Positions 12,398 to 25,096 of a stretch of 64,000 nt of DNA are shown here, in pieces (position 1 is the first letter of the stretch; every line of letters starts with the position of its first letter). A model generated the notes under the pieces. It was not told the origin of the DNA, ran no database searches, and saw only the letters and a list, made by a program, of their open reading frames with translations. The DNA comes from Hydrangea macrophylla. Its lineage: Eukaryota; Streptophyta; Magnoliopsida; Cornales; Hydrangeaceae. The stretch lies in assembly GCA_033977485.1 (NCBI GenBank), contig CM066983.1, positions 107,041,580 through 107,105,579 on the forward strand. The letters run 5' to 3'. Position numbers and translations under genes: made by a program.

Positions 12398-13286
12398 TGT
12401 TGGAAAAATTATATTCATAAAAACAGATTCTGGATTACAAGTAGAAGAAGTACAAGATATAATCTGTAACACAAAGACTGAAACTGCCTATGTAGGAAAT
12501 AAAATTACAGTTAGTAAACGAAAAACATAAACAGAAAATTTGATCAAATTGAGGCTTGTGATATTTCACAGTTTCCTTAAAATAGATTCGCCGCCTCACC
12601 GAATGTGCTTGAGGAAATCGTCGTCGGCGTGTGTCTCCCAGGATACAGCAGCTTCTAACAGTAATACAAGCACAATGTACAACTGTTCTGGCGAACTTCT
12701 ATGCTTTGTGCTCTCTCAGGAAACCAGGGAATGAGTTGATAGACAGAAAAGGAACTGTATATTTTGTGTGTGTCTCCAAATGAAGAAGAGCTTCAGTATG
12801 AGAGAGTGGAATAAATATGTGGATTAATTCCAAATCAGTTCAGAAACTCCAAAGGTTGTAACAACAGCGTTTTGGAGTTTTGTAACTCTTTGGACTTTTC
12901 ACTTTATGTCACATGTTAAGTGTGAAGAAATTGTGTGGAGTAAACCCAAAGGGCCTTAGGTCCTCTCCCTTCCACAAAACTGGGTATCCTTTAGGGCCCA
13001 AACCCAAAACATGAAGTAGTCTTATAAATACACTAAAGACCACTTCTATTTTTCCTATGTGGGACAAGGCAAGTTGTGAACCTTTTTCATTTCAACAACT
13101 CCTTGTAAGGGGCAACCTTTGAGCATTAATTTCTTATTCACCCATCAATAGTGTTGGACATGTGAATATCCAAACTTTAGCTCCTCATGGAGGAGAACAC
13201 AAATCCATAAGGACCCTACTCAAAATCTAAATGGGTCCCACTTTTATTGGCCCTTAAACATGGCCAAAACACATATTTATCAAACA
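12398..13286 (-). repeat. 3' LTR of the copia element
   Basis: 889 bp, directly repeated at 20391-21351. The two are clearly related through most of their length but differ by many substitutions and a replaced central block, so the insertion is old or a recombinant. Confidence 0.93.
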
Positions 13287-13647
13287 ATTCCCCACATGAA
13301 TGAAATTAATCAAAACGATGTGAGACGACTCGACAAGAGAGAGAGAGGATAACGGATTACTCCTGCAATAGGACAGGTAGCTGTTGGCTTTGAACCTTTC
13401 CTCATGAAAATCTATTAGATTTACTGGTTGACCAGTGAACGTGTAGTCTCCTCAGTGATTCTCTAAAGTACATGGAATTAGGTTGTCCCTTTGAACCTAG
13501 ATCTTGGGATCTCCAGTCAACTAGGTTGGGTTTCCATTCCGGTACTTTGTAATGTCATAGGCTTTAGTCCCACTCCTTTAGATAACTTATTAGCTAACTC
13601 TCGATTTAACCCTTTGGTTAGCGGATCCGCAATATTGTCCTTTGACT

Positions 13648-14949
13648 TTACATAGTCAATTGTGACAATCCTACTTGAGAGTAGTTGTTTAATGGTATTG
13701 TGTCTACGACGAATATGTCTAGATTACCATTATACATATTACTTTGTGCCATTCCAATAGCAGATTGGCTATCACAGTGTGTGCAAATAGCTGGCACAAG
13801 TTTTGACCATCTCGGAATATCTTTTACAAAATGGTGAAGCCATTCAGCCTCTTCAGCTTCCTTGTCTAGCGCAATGAATTTAGATTCCATTGTCGATCTA
13901 GCAATACAAGTTTGTTTTTAAAGATTTCCATGACACAACTGCACCACCAAGCGTGAAAACATATCCACTTGTAGATTTTGAATCTTTCATATCGGATATC
14001 CAGTTTGCATCATTGTATCCTTCCAATACAGCTGGATATCTCATGTAGTGCAATCCCTGATCACGTGTATATCGTAAGTACCGTAGTACCCTTACTATCC
14101 CTTTCCAGTGTTCATCACTAGGATTACTAGTGTATCTACTCAGTCTACTAACAGAATAAGCAATGTCAGGCCTTGTACAACTCATTAGGTACATCAAACT
14201 TCCCTATCACTTGAAAATATTCTAGTTGAGAAACACTCTCACCAGTATTCTTAGATAGGTGTAGACTTAAGTCCACATGCGTCCTGGCTACACTAGTATC
14301 AGACTTGTTGAACTTCTCTAGAATCTTGTCTACATAATGTGACTGTGACAGAATAAGTCCATTAGTATTTCTAGAGATCTTGATGCCCAATATAACATCA
14401 GCAAGTCCCATATCTTTCATGTCAAATTTAGAATTCAACATTCTCTTAGTAGATTTAATGATCTTATCATTACTACCCACTATGAGCATGTCATCGACAT
14501 AAGATGACATAGCCTTCATTCGTTTCTTTTACATAAACACATTTATTACACTCATTGATTTTAAATCCACTAGAGAGTATAACTTTGTCAAATTTTTTAT
14601 GCCATTGTTTTGGAGCTTGCTTTAAGCCATATAATGATTTAACAAGCTTACACACTTTATTTTCTTGCCCTGGAGCAGAAAATCCTTCAGGTTGTTCCAT
14701 GTAGATTTCTTTATTCAAATCTCCATTAAGGAAGGCAGTTTTAACATCCATTTGATGTATTTTGAGATCTCGCAAAGCTGCGATTGCAATAATCATGCAA
14801 ATGGATGTTATTCTCATAACAGGAGAATACGTATCAAAGTAGTCTAGACTCTCCTTTTGTCTATACCCTTTAATGACAAGCCTTGCCTTATACTTATCAA
14901 TAGTACCATCCGTCTTCATTTTCCTTTTCAAAATCCATTTATAGCCCAA
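13648..14949 (-). pseudogene. Copia reverse transcriptase and RNase H, frameshifted
   Basis: Read on the minus strand in four successive open pieces: 14949-14491, 14519-14166, 14197-13898 and 13890-13648. The first has the RT palm motifs (MDVKTAFLNG, LYGLKQAPKQW). The second starts with the catalytic YVDD. The third has the [11 protein letters not shown] region, and the fourth is the RNase H part. Frame changes at each junction show that it is broken. No other gene fits this stretch. Confidence 0.92.
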
Positions 14950-15100
14950 CGGCTTACAACCAAGAGGAAGATTTACTAGTTCCCAAGTATGGTTTGTAGG
15001 ATAGAATCAATTTCACTCTTGATTGCTTCCTTCCACAATGGACCATCTGGCGATCTAATAGCTTCATTATAGCTTTGAGGCTCACTTTCTATAACATAAG

Positions 15101-15945
15101 TTAGAAACTCTGGACCAAAAGATTTTGAGGTCCTAGCTCGTTTCCCACGTCTAGGCTCAACATCAACATTCTCTTCTGGGGTTTTACTAGTTTCCCCAAC
15201 AGTCTCAAATGTGCATTTTTTAGGACTATATTCCTCTTTACAAGGAAATATATTCTCAAAGAACGATACATTCTAGACTCCATGATTGTGTTCTTGTGTA
15301 TATCTGGGTTTTCAGATTTATGTATAAGAAACCGATACGCACTACTATTATGTGCATAACCAATAAATAAATAATCAACAGTTTTTGGACCTATCCTTTC
15401 TTTCTTAGGAGTAGGTACAAGAACCTTTACAAGACACCCCCACATTCGTAAGAATTTATAGGAAGTTTTTCGAGCATTCCACTGTTCATATGGGGTTTGA
15501 TCAACTTTCTTTCGAGGTACCTTATTTAAAATATAGTTTGCAGAGAGAATTGCCTCCCCCCACAAGTTCTGTGGCAATCCAAAACTTATTAACATAGCAT
15601 TCATCATTTCTTTTAAGGTATGATTTTTTCTTTCAGCAACTCCATTTGATGGAGGTGAATAAGGTACAGTGGTTTGGTGAATAATTCTATTTTGTGCACA
15701 ATAGTCACCATACGTGCTACATATTCACCACCTCTATCCCTTCTTAACACCTTAATCTTTTTGCTAAGTTGATTCTCAACCTCTGTCTTGTATAGAATGA
15801 ACTTATCCAAAGCTTCATCCTTACTTTTTAGCAAATACACATAACAGTATTTAGTGCAATCATCAACAAAAGTAATAAAATACTTATTACCACCTCTTGA
15901 TTGAACCATTTTTAAGTCACATACATCAGAGTGAACTAATTCCAA
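15101..15945 (-). pseudogene. Copia integrase, frameshifted
   Basis: Two open pieces (15945-15613 and 15607-15101). The first begins with the integrase core ([35 protein letters not shown]). The second carries the NLWGEAILSANYILNKVP segment typical of copia integrase C-termini. The pieces are in different frames. Confidence 0.9.
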
Positions 15946-16009
15946 TGGTTCAGTGCTTCTTTCAACTGATTGAAATGAAGCCTTCGTTAATTTTGATTCA
16001 ACACAAGTT

Positions 16010-16831
16010 TCACAATTCTGTATGAAATTTTGGTATATGGTCTAATTTAATTAATCTTCGCAAAGAATTAAAATTAACATGTCTTAGTCTACCATGCCAC
16101 AAATTGGAAGACTCAAGCAAGTAAACAGAAGAGGTACTCATTTTATTGATCTTTGGGAACACAGTTGCTACATTAAGTTTGAACATACCATTACACATAT
16201 ACCCCTTCCCCACATACATCCCCGCTTTGGTCAGCACCACCTTGTCTAACTCAAAGACCATTCGAAAGCCATGCTTGCTTAGGAGAGATCCAGACACCAA
16301 ATTCTTGCGAATTTCTGGTACATACAGGACATTGCTGAGAGTCAGCTCCTTTCCTGAAGTCATCTTCAGAATTATTTTCCCTTGGCCTTCAACATCCGAG
16401 GAAGCAGAATTTCTCATATACATTTTTTCACCACTTGTAATTGGTTTAAAGGAAGTGAACATAATTTTGTCGGAGCATATGTGGCGAGTAGCACCAGTGT
16501 CTATCCACCATTCCCTTGGGTTTGAATCCACCAAGTTCACTTCAGAGACAACAACAAATAGATTAATGTCAAAGACATCCTTTGAGATAGAATCTAACTC
16601 CGTCATATTAGCCTGATTACTCTTGACTTTCTTCTGTGGCAGACGACACTCAGAAGCACGGTGTCCAGTTTTGCCACAGTTGTAGCATTTCCCTTGAAAT
16701 TGGAACTTAGGCTTCTTGGCGATACCACCTTTTGGCCCCATCTTGTACCCTTTGCCAGAAGGAATTTTCTTCTTCCCACGTGAACTTTGACCAGGCTCAA
16801 CCATATTAGCCTTGGCCTCAGAATTTCCCAA
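16010..16831 (-). pseudogene. Copia gag zinc knuckle, protease and integrase N-terminus
   Basis: 273 codons. It holds a CCHC knuckle (CYNCGKTGHRASEC), the aspartic protease motif WWIDTGATRHIC, and at the end an integrase N-terminal LWHGRLRHVN zinc-binding start. An in-frame stop (16856-16858) separates it from the upstream gag part. Confidence 0.9.
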
Positions 16832-16855
16832 TTTCCTGTCAGCCCCTTTATTGTC

Positions 16856-17542
16856 TTATTCAATTCGAACCCTTACGATGAGATCTTCAATCTTCATCTC
16901 CTTTCGCTTGTGCTTCAAATAGTTCTTGAAGTCCTTCCAAGTACGGTATAGCTTTTCAATTATAGCAGCAACTTGAAAAGTTTCACTCAAGGTCATTCCT
17001 TCAGCATGGATTTCATGCAAGATTACTTGCAGTTCTTGAACTTGACTGATCACAGTCTTCGTGTCCACCATCTTATTGTCGAGGAATCTTCCCACTACAA
17101 ATTTCTTTGACCCGGCATCCTCGATTTTGTACTTTCTGTCTAAGGACTCCCACAGTTCCTTAACAGTGATCTCAATACTATACACATTATATAGTGTATC
17201 GTGTAAGTCATTCAACACATAATTCTGGCACAGAAAGTTTGAGTGCTTCCAAGCATCAATGGCTAGCACAACCTCTCGGTCTTATTCATTGTCGCTAGGA
17301 ACAAGATCATCTTCCTTCAAGAACCTCACAAGGTTTAAGGTGGTAAGGTAGAACAGCATCTTTTGCTGCCACCTCTTGAAATCTACCCCATTGAATTTTT
17401 TAGGTTTCTCCCTGTGGTTCACAGAAACCGTTTGGATTGAGGGAACCTTCACAGGGATCGAACCAATCACCATGGTGTTGGAGCTAGTAGAACCGTCGGT
17501 CGCAGTAGGGTTCGCATTAGTGTTCACATTCTCATTTTCCAT
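16856..17542 (-). pseudogene. Copia gag N-terminal part with in-frame stop
   Basis: Starts at Met 17542 and includes KPKKFNGVDFKRWQQKMLFY, characteristic of plant copia gag. An in-frame TAA at 17282-17284 and another stop at 16856-16858 interrupt it. Confidence 0.88.
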
Positions 17543-17744
17543 TTCTGAAAAATAATCAAAGGAGAAAAGAAATTAAAACTAATAATTTTACTTTTTCCTC
17601 CTCTTATTTTTAACAGCAGCTGAATTTTGTTTTCAAATTATTATTAGGAAAATGAAGGATTTTTACGATTCTGCTTACATAGTCACAAGCAAAACACGAT
17701 TCTGCACACTTTTCGTCTAATGCAATTTTCCTTGATTCTGCACC

Positions 17745-20255
17745 TGTCATACCCCAACCCGCCTCATGCGGATTAGGACACGTGTAACAATGCTACAAGG
17801 TCCCAATTACATTAATTAGCAAAGAACCATTCGAATTACTAAGAATCACATGTATTTAACCGCATTAAACAACTCTATTGCTACAAAATAGGCCCCAAGG
17901 GTAAAATGGTAATTAATAAGGTTTAGCAAATTTTATACCAAAAGATAGGTCTTTGAGTCCCGGTTCCAACGCAAAAAACGGCGCGCGAATCCGAGTTTTC
18001 TAGAGAGAGTTATGTTTGTTTCCGTAAAAGGCGACAGTGCTGAACCTGGACCTGCGGATCGATCCGCCCAAAACCGGATCGATCCGGTTTTGACAGAATG
18101 TCATCTCTGGCTCCTCCAGAAGCTCCGGATCGATCCGCTCGAGGCCCGGATCGATCCGGTTCCTGCAGAAGTCATTTTTGACAGATTTCCCCTGTTTTAA
18201 ACAACCCAAACTCACCCAAAACATCCTCAAACCTCATGAAACTTTAAAGAACTAATTTCAATCACATAAAAACATTTCCAAACATAATGATCAAGATCTT
18301 CCTTGAATCAAACAAGTTCCTCTCCAACTAATTTCCTTTTCATGAACTTGTTAAGAAATGATTTAAACCAAATCAATCATTCTCCAAACTTTGCAAAACT
18401 TTGAAAGAACATATGACATACTTTTATAAGTTTCCTTCTTCATTCAAAACCAAATGTTTACAACTTCAAACAAGTTAAGTAAGCAATCAAGCCAAGTTAA
18501 CTCCAAAACAACCATAAGCATGAAACTTTCCAAATAGCATTTCCAAAACCATTCAATCCACTTAGTTACAAAAGGAACTTACACAAAAGAGTTGTGTCGC
18601 ATATCCGGACTTGCCGGAAAGGTCCAAACATACAACCTACAACTTCCACATAGAAATTACCTAAGTTTTCCCAATTTACATTAAACACATGAGTCGTAGA
18701 ATCCAAAACTAACTCCATGGATACAACCACGAGTCAAGACTTTAATTCACAAGTCAAGGATACTAACCCACAAGTTAAATTATATTACATGTTATAAACA
18801 TATTTGCAAGACCCAAATCTCTTCCCCAATCCCGAGCACGCTATTTCCTCTCCGGATATTGCTCCGTACCTGCGGTGGTTGTTATTTACCACAACAGAAA
18901 CAGAAAACGGTTTTCTTAAGCATTACGCTTAGTGAGTAATCTAAACATGGATGAATGTTTAAACATGTGCAATGCAACAATAAACACATGAATCATATTT
19001 TTGTAATCGCCGAGTCACCGGTTCAATGATTCATTCAGACCCGGGACCTCCCTTGGTCCCGTGGCCACTTCTATTCCTTGGACTTCTGTCTTTCTCGGAT
19101 TCTTCCTCTTCACCACCCTTATTACTCCCAACCATGAATCATTTTCCCGGTGCTCATTGAATACCACATAAACATATAAGCACATAAACATGTAGGCACA
19201 TAAATTCTTCACAAAGCTAACATGCAATTCACAATTTAGCAACTACATGCTTTCTAAACATGAATAATCAACACAATAAGATCATTCTATATATCTCTAC
19301 ATCATTGATGCCTTGAACATAGTTAAACACAATCATTCTTTAGGCTAGAAAACTCACCTTAGCAAGATCTACCCAAATTCAAGCTAGAAATGAAGAATTC
19401 CTTCACAAATCTTGCTCAATTCTTACCCAAAGTAAATCCTACATAATTTTGGTACCACAAACATCGTCTATCAAGAACGGCTACCGGAAAAATGTTGCCG
19501 AAAATGAAAATAAATTACGTGCATGTGATCCTCTTACCTCCACGAGTCCAAAAGTGGTCTCGGATCGTGAATCCGGCGAACGACGGCGACGGAACGGCGG
19601 AAAACGTCGTCGGTGACGGTCCGTCTTCTCTCTCGGAGCTCACCTCTTCTCTTCTTCTTTTAATTCCAGCAAAAATGAGAGTTCTCTTCTCTCTAGCTTA
19701 ACACATACACACTCATGCATAAGCATGAGGTGGCTTAACATCAAATTTGGCCCTTTTTCGTTTATACCCCCGAAATTTCTTAAGTTCTTATTATGAAATC
19801 CCCCAAACATTCCATTAACTACCCAATTATCTAATGAGTGTTTGTCTAAGTTTCGTATGGGTACCAACGTGGGTCCCATATATTTTGTGAAGTTGCTATC
19901 GTACCTACCAATTATCAATCTTTTTCAATTATACCCTTAATTGGGTGTCCAAACTAATAACAAATGCTAAACATATATCATCATATAATATGAAAGCATT
20001 TAAACAAATAATCATGTAATCATATAAATGCATTTAATCACATAAAATTCACATATTTTTATTCGGGCCCTTCACTGGGTCCCACTTCCAATACTCGTCC
20101 CACCTCACTGGGGACTTTTCCAATTAGTGTCCCTCTTCTGAACACTTTTTCTGGGCGAGTCCAAAGCCTCCCCTTAATCCATTTTACACACTAATTATAT
20201 TAATTAATGCATATAAAATGATATTTAACCCCTTTTCCCGGGTACGGGTGTTACA
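17745..20255 (-). mobile_element. Nested solo LTR, chromovirus-like, 2.5 kb
   Basis: Inserted in the leader of the copia element with an exact 5-bp duplication GCACC (17740-17744 and 20256-20260). On the minus strand it starts TGTAACACCCGTACCC and ends GGGTTGGGGTATGACA. It has no second LTR or internal coding region. Its end resembles that of the 8839-11150 LTR, suggesting related families, and a palindrome array lies about 310-410 bp from that end. Confidence 0.88.
18056..18157. repeat. Two pairs of GGATCGATCC palindromes
   Basis: Perfect 10-bp palindromes at 18056-18065, 18076-18085, 18127-18136 and 18148-18157, several extended to CCGGATCGATCCGG. In-pair spacing is 20 and 21 bp, and the pairs are 71 bp apart. 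A CAGAA word follows each pair. Confidence 0.92.
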
Positions 20256-20390
20256 GCACCGTTTGGGCAGAAACTGAGAATTACAGTAGCAGTTTTTGTA
20301 AAACTGTTTTCCAAAATAATCAGTTTTTCCAAACTCGAATCTGTTTTTTATTTTTTTTATTTTTTTATTTTATAGAATTTGTTTTAAGAT

Positions 20391-21351
20391 TGTTGGAAAA
20401 ATTATATTGATAAAAACTGATTCTGGATTACAAGTAGAAGAAGTACAAGATATAATCTGTATCACAAAAGACTGCAACTGCCAATATAGGAAATAAAATT
20501 ACAACTAGTAAACGAAAAACATAAACAGAAAATTTGATCAAACCGAGGCCTGTGATATTTCACAATTTCCTTAAAACAGATTCGCCGCCTCACCGAATGT
20601 GCTTGAGGAAATCGTCGTCAGCGTCTGTCTCCCAGGATATAGCGGCTTCTAACAGTAGTACAAGCACAGTGTACAACTGTTCTGGCGAACTTCTATGCTT
20701 TGTGCTCTCTCAGGAAACCAGGGAATGAGTTGATAGACAGAAGAGGAACTGTATATATTGTGTGTGTTTCCAAATGAAGAAGAGCTTCAGTATGAGAGAG
20801 TGGAATAAATTTGTGGATTAAATCCAAATCAGTTCAGAAACTCCAAAGGTTATAACAACAGCCTTTCTGTCACATGTTAAGTGTGAAGAAATTTCAAAGG
20901 TCTTTTGCAACTTTGAAAAATTCTGGGGTCCAAAAAGAAATATTTTGTGCGCACCCGCACCCACGGCTCGACCAGCCGGTCGGCGACAGCGGCGCACGTG
21001 TGGAGTAAACCCAAAGGGCCTCAGGTCCTCACCTTTCCACAAAACTGGGTACCCCTTGAAGCCCAAACCCAAAACATGAAGTAGTCTTATAAATACACTA
21101 AAGACCACTTCTATTTTTCCTATGTGGGACAAGGCAAGTTGTGAACCTTTTTCATTTCAACAACTCCTTGTAAGGGGCAATTTTTGAGCATTAATTTCTT
21201 ATTCACCCATCAATAGTTTTGGACATGTGAACATCCAAACTTTAGCTCCTCATGGAGGAGAACACAAATATACAAGAACCCCACTCAAAATTTAAGTGAA
21301 TCCCACTTTTATTAGCCCTTAAACATGACCAAAACACATATTTATCTAACA
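20391..21351 (-). repeat. 5' LTR of the copia element
   Basis: 961 bp. It matches the 3' LTR except that about 20868-20998 carries a different segment, partly GC-rich (CGACCAGCCGGTCGGCGACA), while the 3' LTR has an unrelated shorter segment in that place. Confidence 0.92.
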
Positions 21352-21487
21352 TAACCTTTATGACATCACTTGTAGAATATATCACACTATCGAGAACGAA
21401 TTTTTCTTCTTGGTTAATCTAATGCAAAACAATGGATGTCCATGCTATATATTTGTGGGGGTAAGAAGCTTCTCATTATAACCCCTT

Positions 21488-22195
21488 TAGAGGTGTCAAA
21501 TGGGGCGGCCCGCCCCGCCCCGCCCCGTCCCGCTAGCTTAACGAGTTGTACGAATTTTGGCGAGTTATGGGGCGGGTCGGCGAAATAAACGGGCCGGAGC
21601 GAATGGACTCGGTAAGGGATATAGAGTGATTCGCCCCAACCCACTAATTCGTGGGTCAACGGGGCGGGGCGAGGCGAGGCTAGGCGGGGCGGGGCGGGGC
21701 GGGGCGGCTAACTCGCGGGTTGGTTGACGAATTAGCCCGCGAGTTGCTTACAAAACTTATTTATAATTTTAATAAAAAAAAATTTTAAAAATAGTTTAAT
21801 AAAATACTTTATTTAAAAATAGTTTGTTGAAAAAAAGTATTTGGAAACTTTTTTAAAAAAAAAAAAAAATTATTTTCTACTTAAAAGTTTAATAAATTGT
21901 TTATTAATAAATAGTTTATTTGAAAACAATTAAATAAAAATATTTTATTCACGGGTTGGTGAGGCGGGGCGGGGTGGGTCTGCGAGGCGAGACGGGTTAC
22001 GAGGCGAGGCGAGTTGGTGGGTTAGACGAGCTGGGTCACGGGACGAGTTGTGGGTTGCAAAAATGAAAGTCGACCCGGACCCATACCCAATAAATTGAGT
22101 CACGAGCTGGGTTCACCACGGGACGAGACGAATTACGATTCACCAAATGGCGAATCGGGACAGAACGGGACAATTCGCCCCGTTTGACACCCCTA
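21488..22195. mobile_element. hAT-type non-autonomous element, 708 bp
   Basis: Inverted ends TAGAGGTGTCAAATGGGGC and (reverse) TAGGGGTGTCAAACGGGGC. The exact 8-bp duplication AACCCCTT (21480-21487 and 22196-22203) is the size expected for hAT. The subterminal regions are packed with GGGGCGGGGC/GGCGAGGCGA repeats, possibly transposase-binding motifs. The AT-rich centre is non-coding. Confidence 0.92.
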
Positions 22196-22203
22196 AACCC
22201 CTT

Positions 22204-23849
22204 CTGTGATTTTTTCCTCGCCGTAAAATTAATGGGAAACTGAAATTATAGTAGGTGTCACACTAGTACGATGTCACATGAGACAATTTCATATACTCCT
22301 ATATGATTTGTATCTTTTAACATATTGGTCGTCACGTTAGCCTAGCAATAACCACTAATGATCAACAATTTTTAATTTGAAGAAATGCAACATGAAAATC
22401 TTTTCAAGTACCATCAGTATCTTTACTTTAGTGGATTGGTCGACCTTGACTTATTAATTTCAGCAACATGAATCGAAAACATGGTTTTGTACGTTGGAAG
22501 TACCTGGACCTAGCTAGTTGTAGCCTGTAGTATGGGCATGGTATGAACAATGTCAATGGAGATCTAACTTATCTCCAAATTTCAACTAACTACACAGTTG
22601 GACCTAGTAAAAAAAAAAAAAAAAAAATTAAATGAGCAAACTAAACAAATTTAGACCGCTTGATCTCTTGACAATTGGAAAATCAATTGATCTAAGGGAC
22701 ATCATTTTATGTCATCTAGAGCTTTCACATACTTTGAGTCTTCATTAATTGGTGCATAGATTCAAGGGGTCTAATGTAGACCTAGAAAGAAACAATGCAT
22801 TTAGATTGTAACAGTTTCTATTTTAGACCAAAATTTAGACAATTGAGTGGTTGAACTGTTCTGTCGGTAATAGAATTGTTCATGAAACCCAGGAAAACTT
22901 TTTTTTTATTTTTTAATGGTATGGCCTCCCATTGATGTGTTACCATCTGTCTTTTTTTTTTTTTTTTTTGGGTCTCATTTAGAAAGGAAAAAAAAAACAG
23001 CCAGCTTGCGGCCTTACAGTCGAGTTCATAAGTCTATTTAATGCATGGGCTACTTATATATCAAATATGAAAATCTCATTTCACATTTTGTACCCGAAAA
23101 AAATATTCAATGACCATTTGCTAGTAGCTAGGTGAAAGGAATTTTTGTCTATACAAGTCAAATGATGGAAAAGTTATTCAGTGAATCTGTCGTTTAATTG
23201 TATGGTGATATGTGGCTTTTTAAAAAAATATGAAAATCACATGTATAGAAGTTATGCCTTTAGAAATAATGGGCATGATTATTTAAAAAATCTGTAAAGA
23301 CACAAGTAATGTTCATATTATTTCAAATACCACATGCCACCATATAATTAAGGTATATCACACCACGTCAGCATGACGACGTGGTGTGACGGGGTCAGTG
23401 AAATTGTGACGGAAATTTAAAGACTTTATTTCCACATCGCCAAAAAAAAACATTAATGGTGTTCTTGCATAAAGGTTTTCTCAATATTTTGTTTATGTTT
23501 CATTCACATTGTGCCCGATTTGGCGTGTTTTAATGTTTTCTTTGTCTCTATAATCAAGACTTGAAATATAATCAAGACTTGAAAATGCATGTATTAGTGA
23601 TAGAGTCTTGTAACCGAAGGGATTTTCTTCTCAAGGAAAAAGAACACATAAATCCGTTAAAATGAATACAATATTAAATTTTCCACCCATCAAAATACAA
23701 TCAATCCTTATATTATAACACAGTGTCCATAAACAAATTTGTAGTAACCCAACAAAAAAACAAAAGGCATGTACACAGAACAGGGACAAAGAGAAACCCG
23801 AAAAACAAAGGAAATAAAAGCAATCACACAAATGACACCAAATAAATAA
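22204..23849. other. Intergenic region, no gene seen
   Basis: A tracts at 22611-22627 and T tract at 22952-22970. A 12-bp perfect inverted repeat TCACACCACGTC / GACGTGGTGTGA lies at about 23360-23391. No coding frame is supported. Confidence 0.45.
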
Positions 23850-23858
23850 ATATATATA

Positions 23859-24024
23859 GAGTAATTCTTTAGTGACAACTTTCATACAACCTCATATAAA
23901 TTAAGATGTGTCTATCTCTCTCTTGTGATGTCACTGGACCCCACAGTGACACAGAAGAGAGATAGACACATCTTTTAGGAAGTTGTATGAAAGTTGTACG
24001 AAAGTTGTCAACAAAAAATTATCC
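23859..24024. mobile_element. Mutator-type MITE
   Basis: GAGTAATTCTTTAGTGACAA at the left, with its imperfect inverse at the right end. It has the same loop as the 8528 copy. The flanking 9-mers are ATATATATA and ATATATAAT, a weak duplication because the site is low complexity. The right arm has a short internal duplication of TATGAAAGTTG/TACGAAAGTTG. Confidence 0.8.
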
Positions 24025-24033
24025 ATATATAAT

Positions 24034-24867
24034 ATGTATATATATATATATATGTATATATATAGTTCTACAACCATTGCCGAAGAACAAGGAGGAAATT
24101 CACTAACACGGATCAAGATGATTACCGAAGGAGTTAAAGTTCTCTCACAAAACCAACCAAATGCAGAAACTCCGAACCCTCTTTACAGCCACAAAAAAAA
24201 AAAAAATATATATATATATATATATATTCTAAAAGGCTCACAAATTAAGGTCGCAAAACATAAACAAAATGGACTTATCCCAAAAAAGCCCCTATCTCCA
24301 AATTAAAGAAGCCAAAAACAGAACCTAATGATAAAATTGGGATACGGGGATCCATCGATTGTCCTTGGGAATACACTGGACGACCAAACAAGTACACACC
24401 ACCGTCCGATCGATCGAATCTAGCGAGTGAATCTACAGGAGATAATTTTTTTACCACAAAATTATTGTACGTAGTGAGTGAATCTAGCGATCGGTCGCTC
24501 CGAAAAGACCGATTGATCGATCAGCTGTCGGGGTGACGTTCCAAATAATGTGGGGGAACTAATACGTACTAGACAAAATCCAACTCCTTGTTTACTTGTA
24601 ATTGGTGCATGACTATTGACTGTGATGGCTAAATCAAACTGTATCTGTGATTAAACACGAAATAAGATATAGAAAGAACAACGAGAAAATGGCAAACACT
24701 GAACTGAAGTAGAACTGTTAGGATGAGGAAATGTTTAATTAATTAATTGGTACGGTGACCTTTGTCTTTTTTTTTTCTTTTTTTTTTTTAATGCTCAATA
24801 TGACTACTTACTGAAGCTTTGAAATGATTGAATAAGAATTGTGGAAAATACTGTATAAACTTCTCAC

Positions 24868-24910
<43 letters not shown>

Positions 24911-25096
24911 CAGAGAGTTTGCCTTACCGACACTAAAATGGGTGTACAAGTGAGTGTAATGTAGGTGCCTAGGTAGTACAAGACGTTAAAGAAAAATCCT
25001 TACAGATCTGAATTAATTGCAGGTCTTCTTTTGCCTTTTACCAAGAGCAATTTCAATTTGATATCTGAGCGTAGGCTAAATTTAGGCTAAGTTAAA
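24034..25096. other. Intergenic region with microsatellites
   Basis: (TA)n at about 24036-24064 and 24206-24228, and (GA)n at 24871-24908. A block at 24395-24525 is rich in GATCGATC/ATCGGTCG words and has a repeated GTGAATCTA(G/C) phrase. No gene seen. Confidence 0.5.

Larger units (their letters stand above)
12398..21351 (-). mobile_element. Ty1/copia LTR retrotransposon, complete but decayed, with nested insertion
   Basis: Two LTRs (12398-13286 and 20391-21351) start TGTTGG and end AACA. They enclose gag-protease-integrase-reverse transcriptase-RNase H in the copia order on the minus strand. The 5-bp target duplication TAACC is present at 12393-12397 and 21352-21356. A purine-rich tract (ATGTGGGGAAT on the minus strand, just before the 3' LTR) fits a polypurine tract. 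The sequence after the 5' LTR does not show the usual initiator-Met primer site. The coding region has in-frame stops and several frame changes, so the copy cannot act autonomously. A 2.5 kb solo LTR is inserted in its leader. Confidence 0.95.

Noticed and set aside
18000..18230. Overlapping short ORFs on both strands
   Set aside because: They arise from palindromic repeats in a solo LTR, with no domain or splice context.
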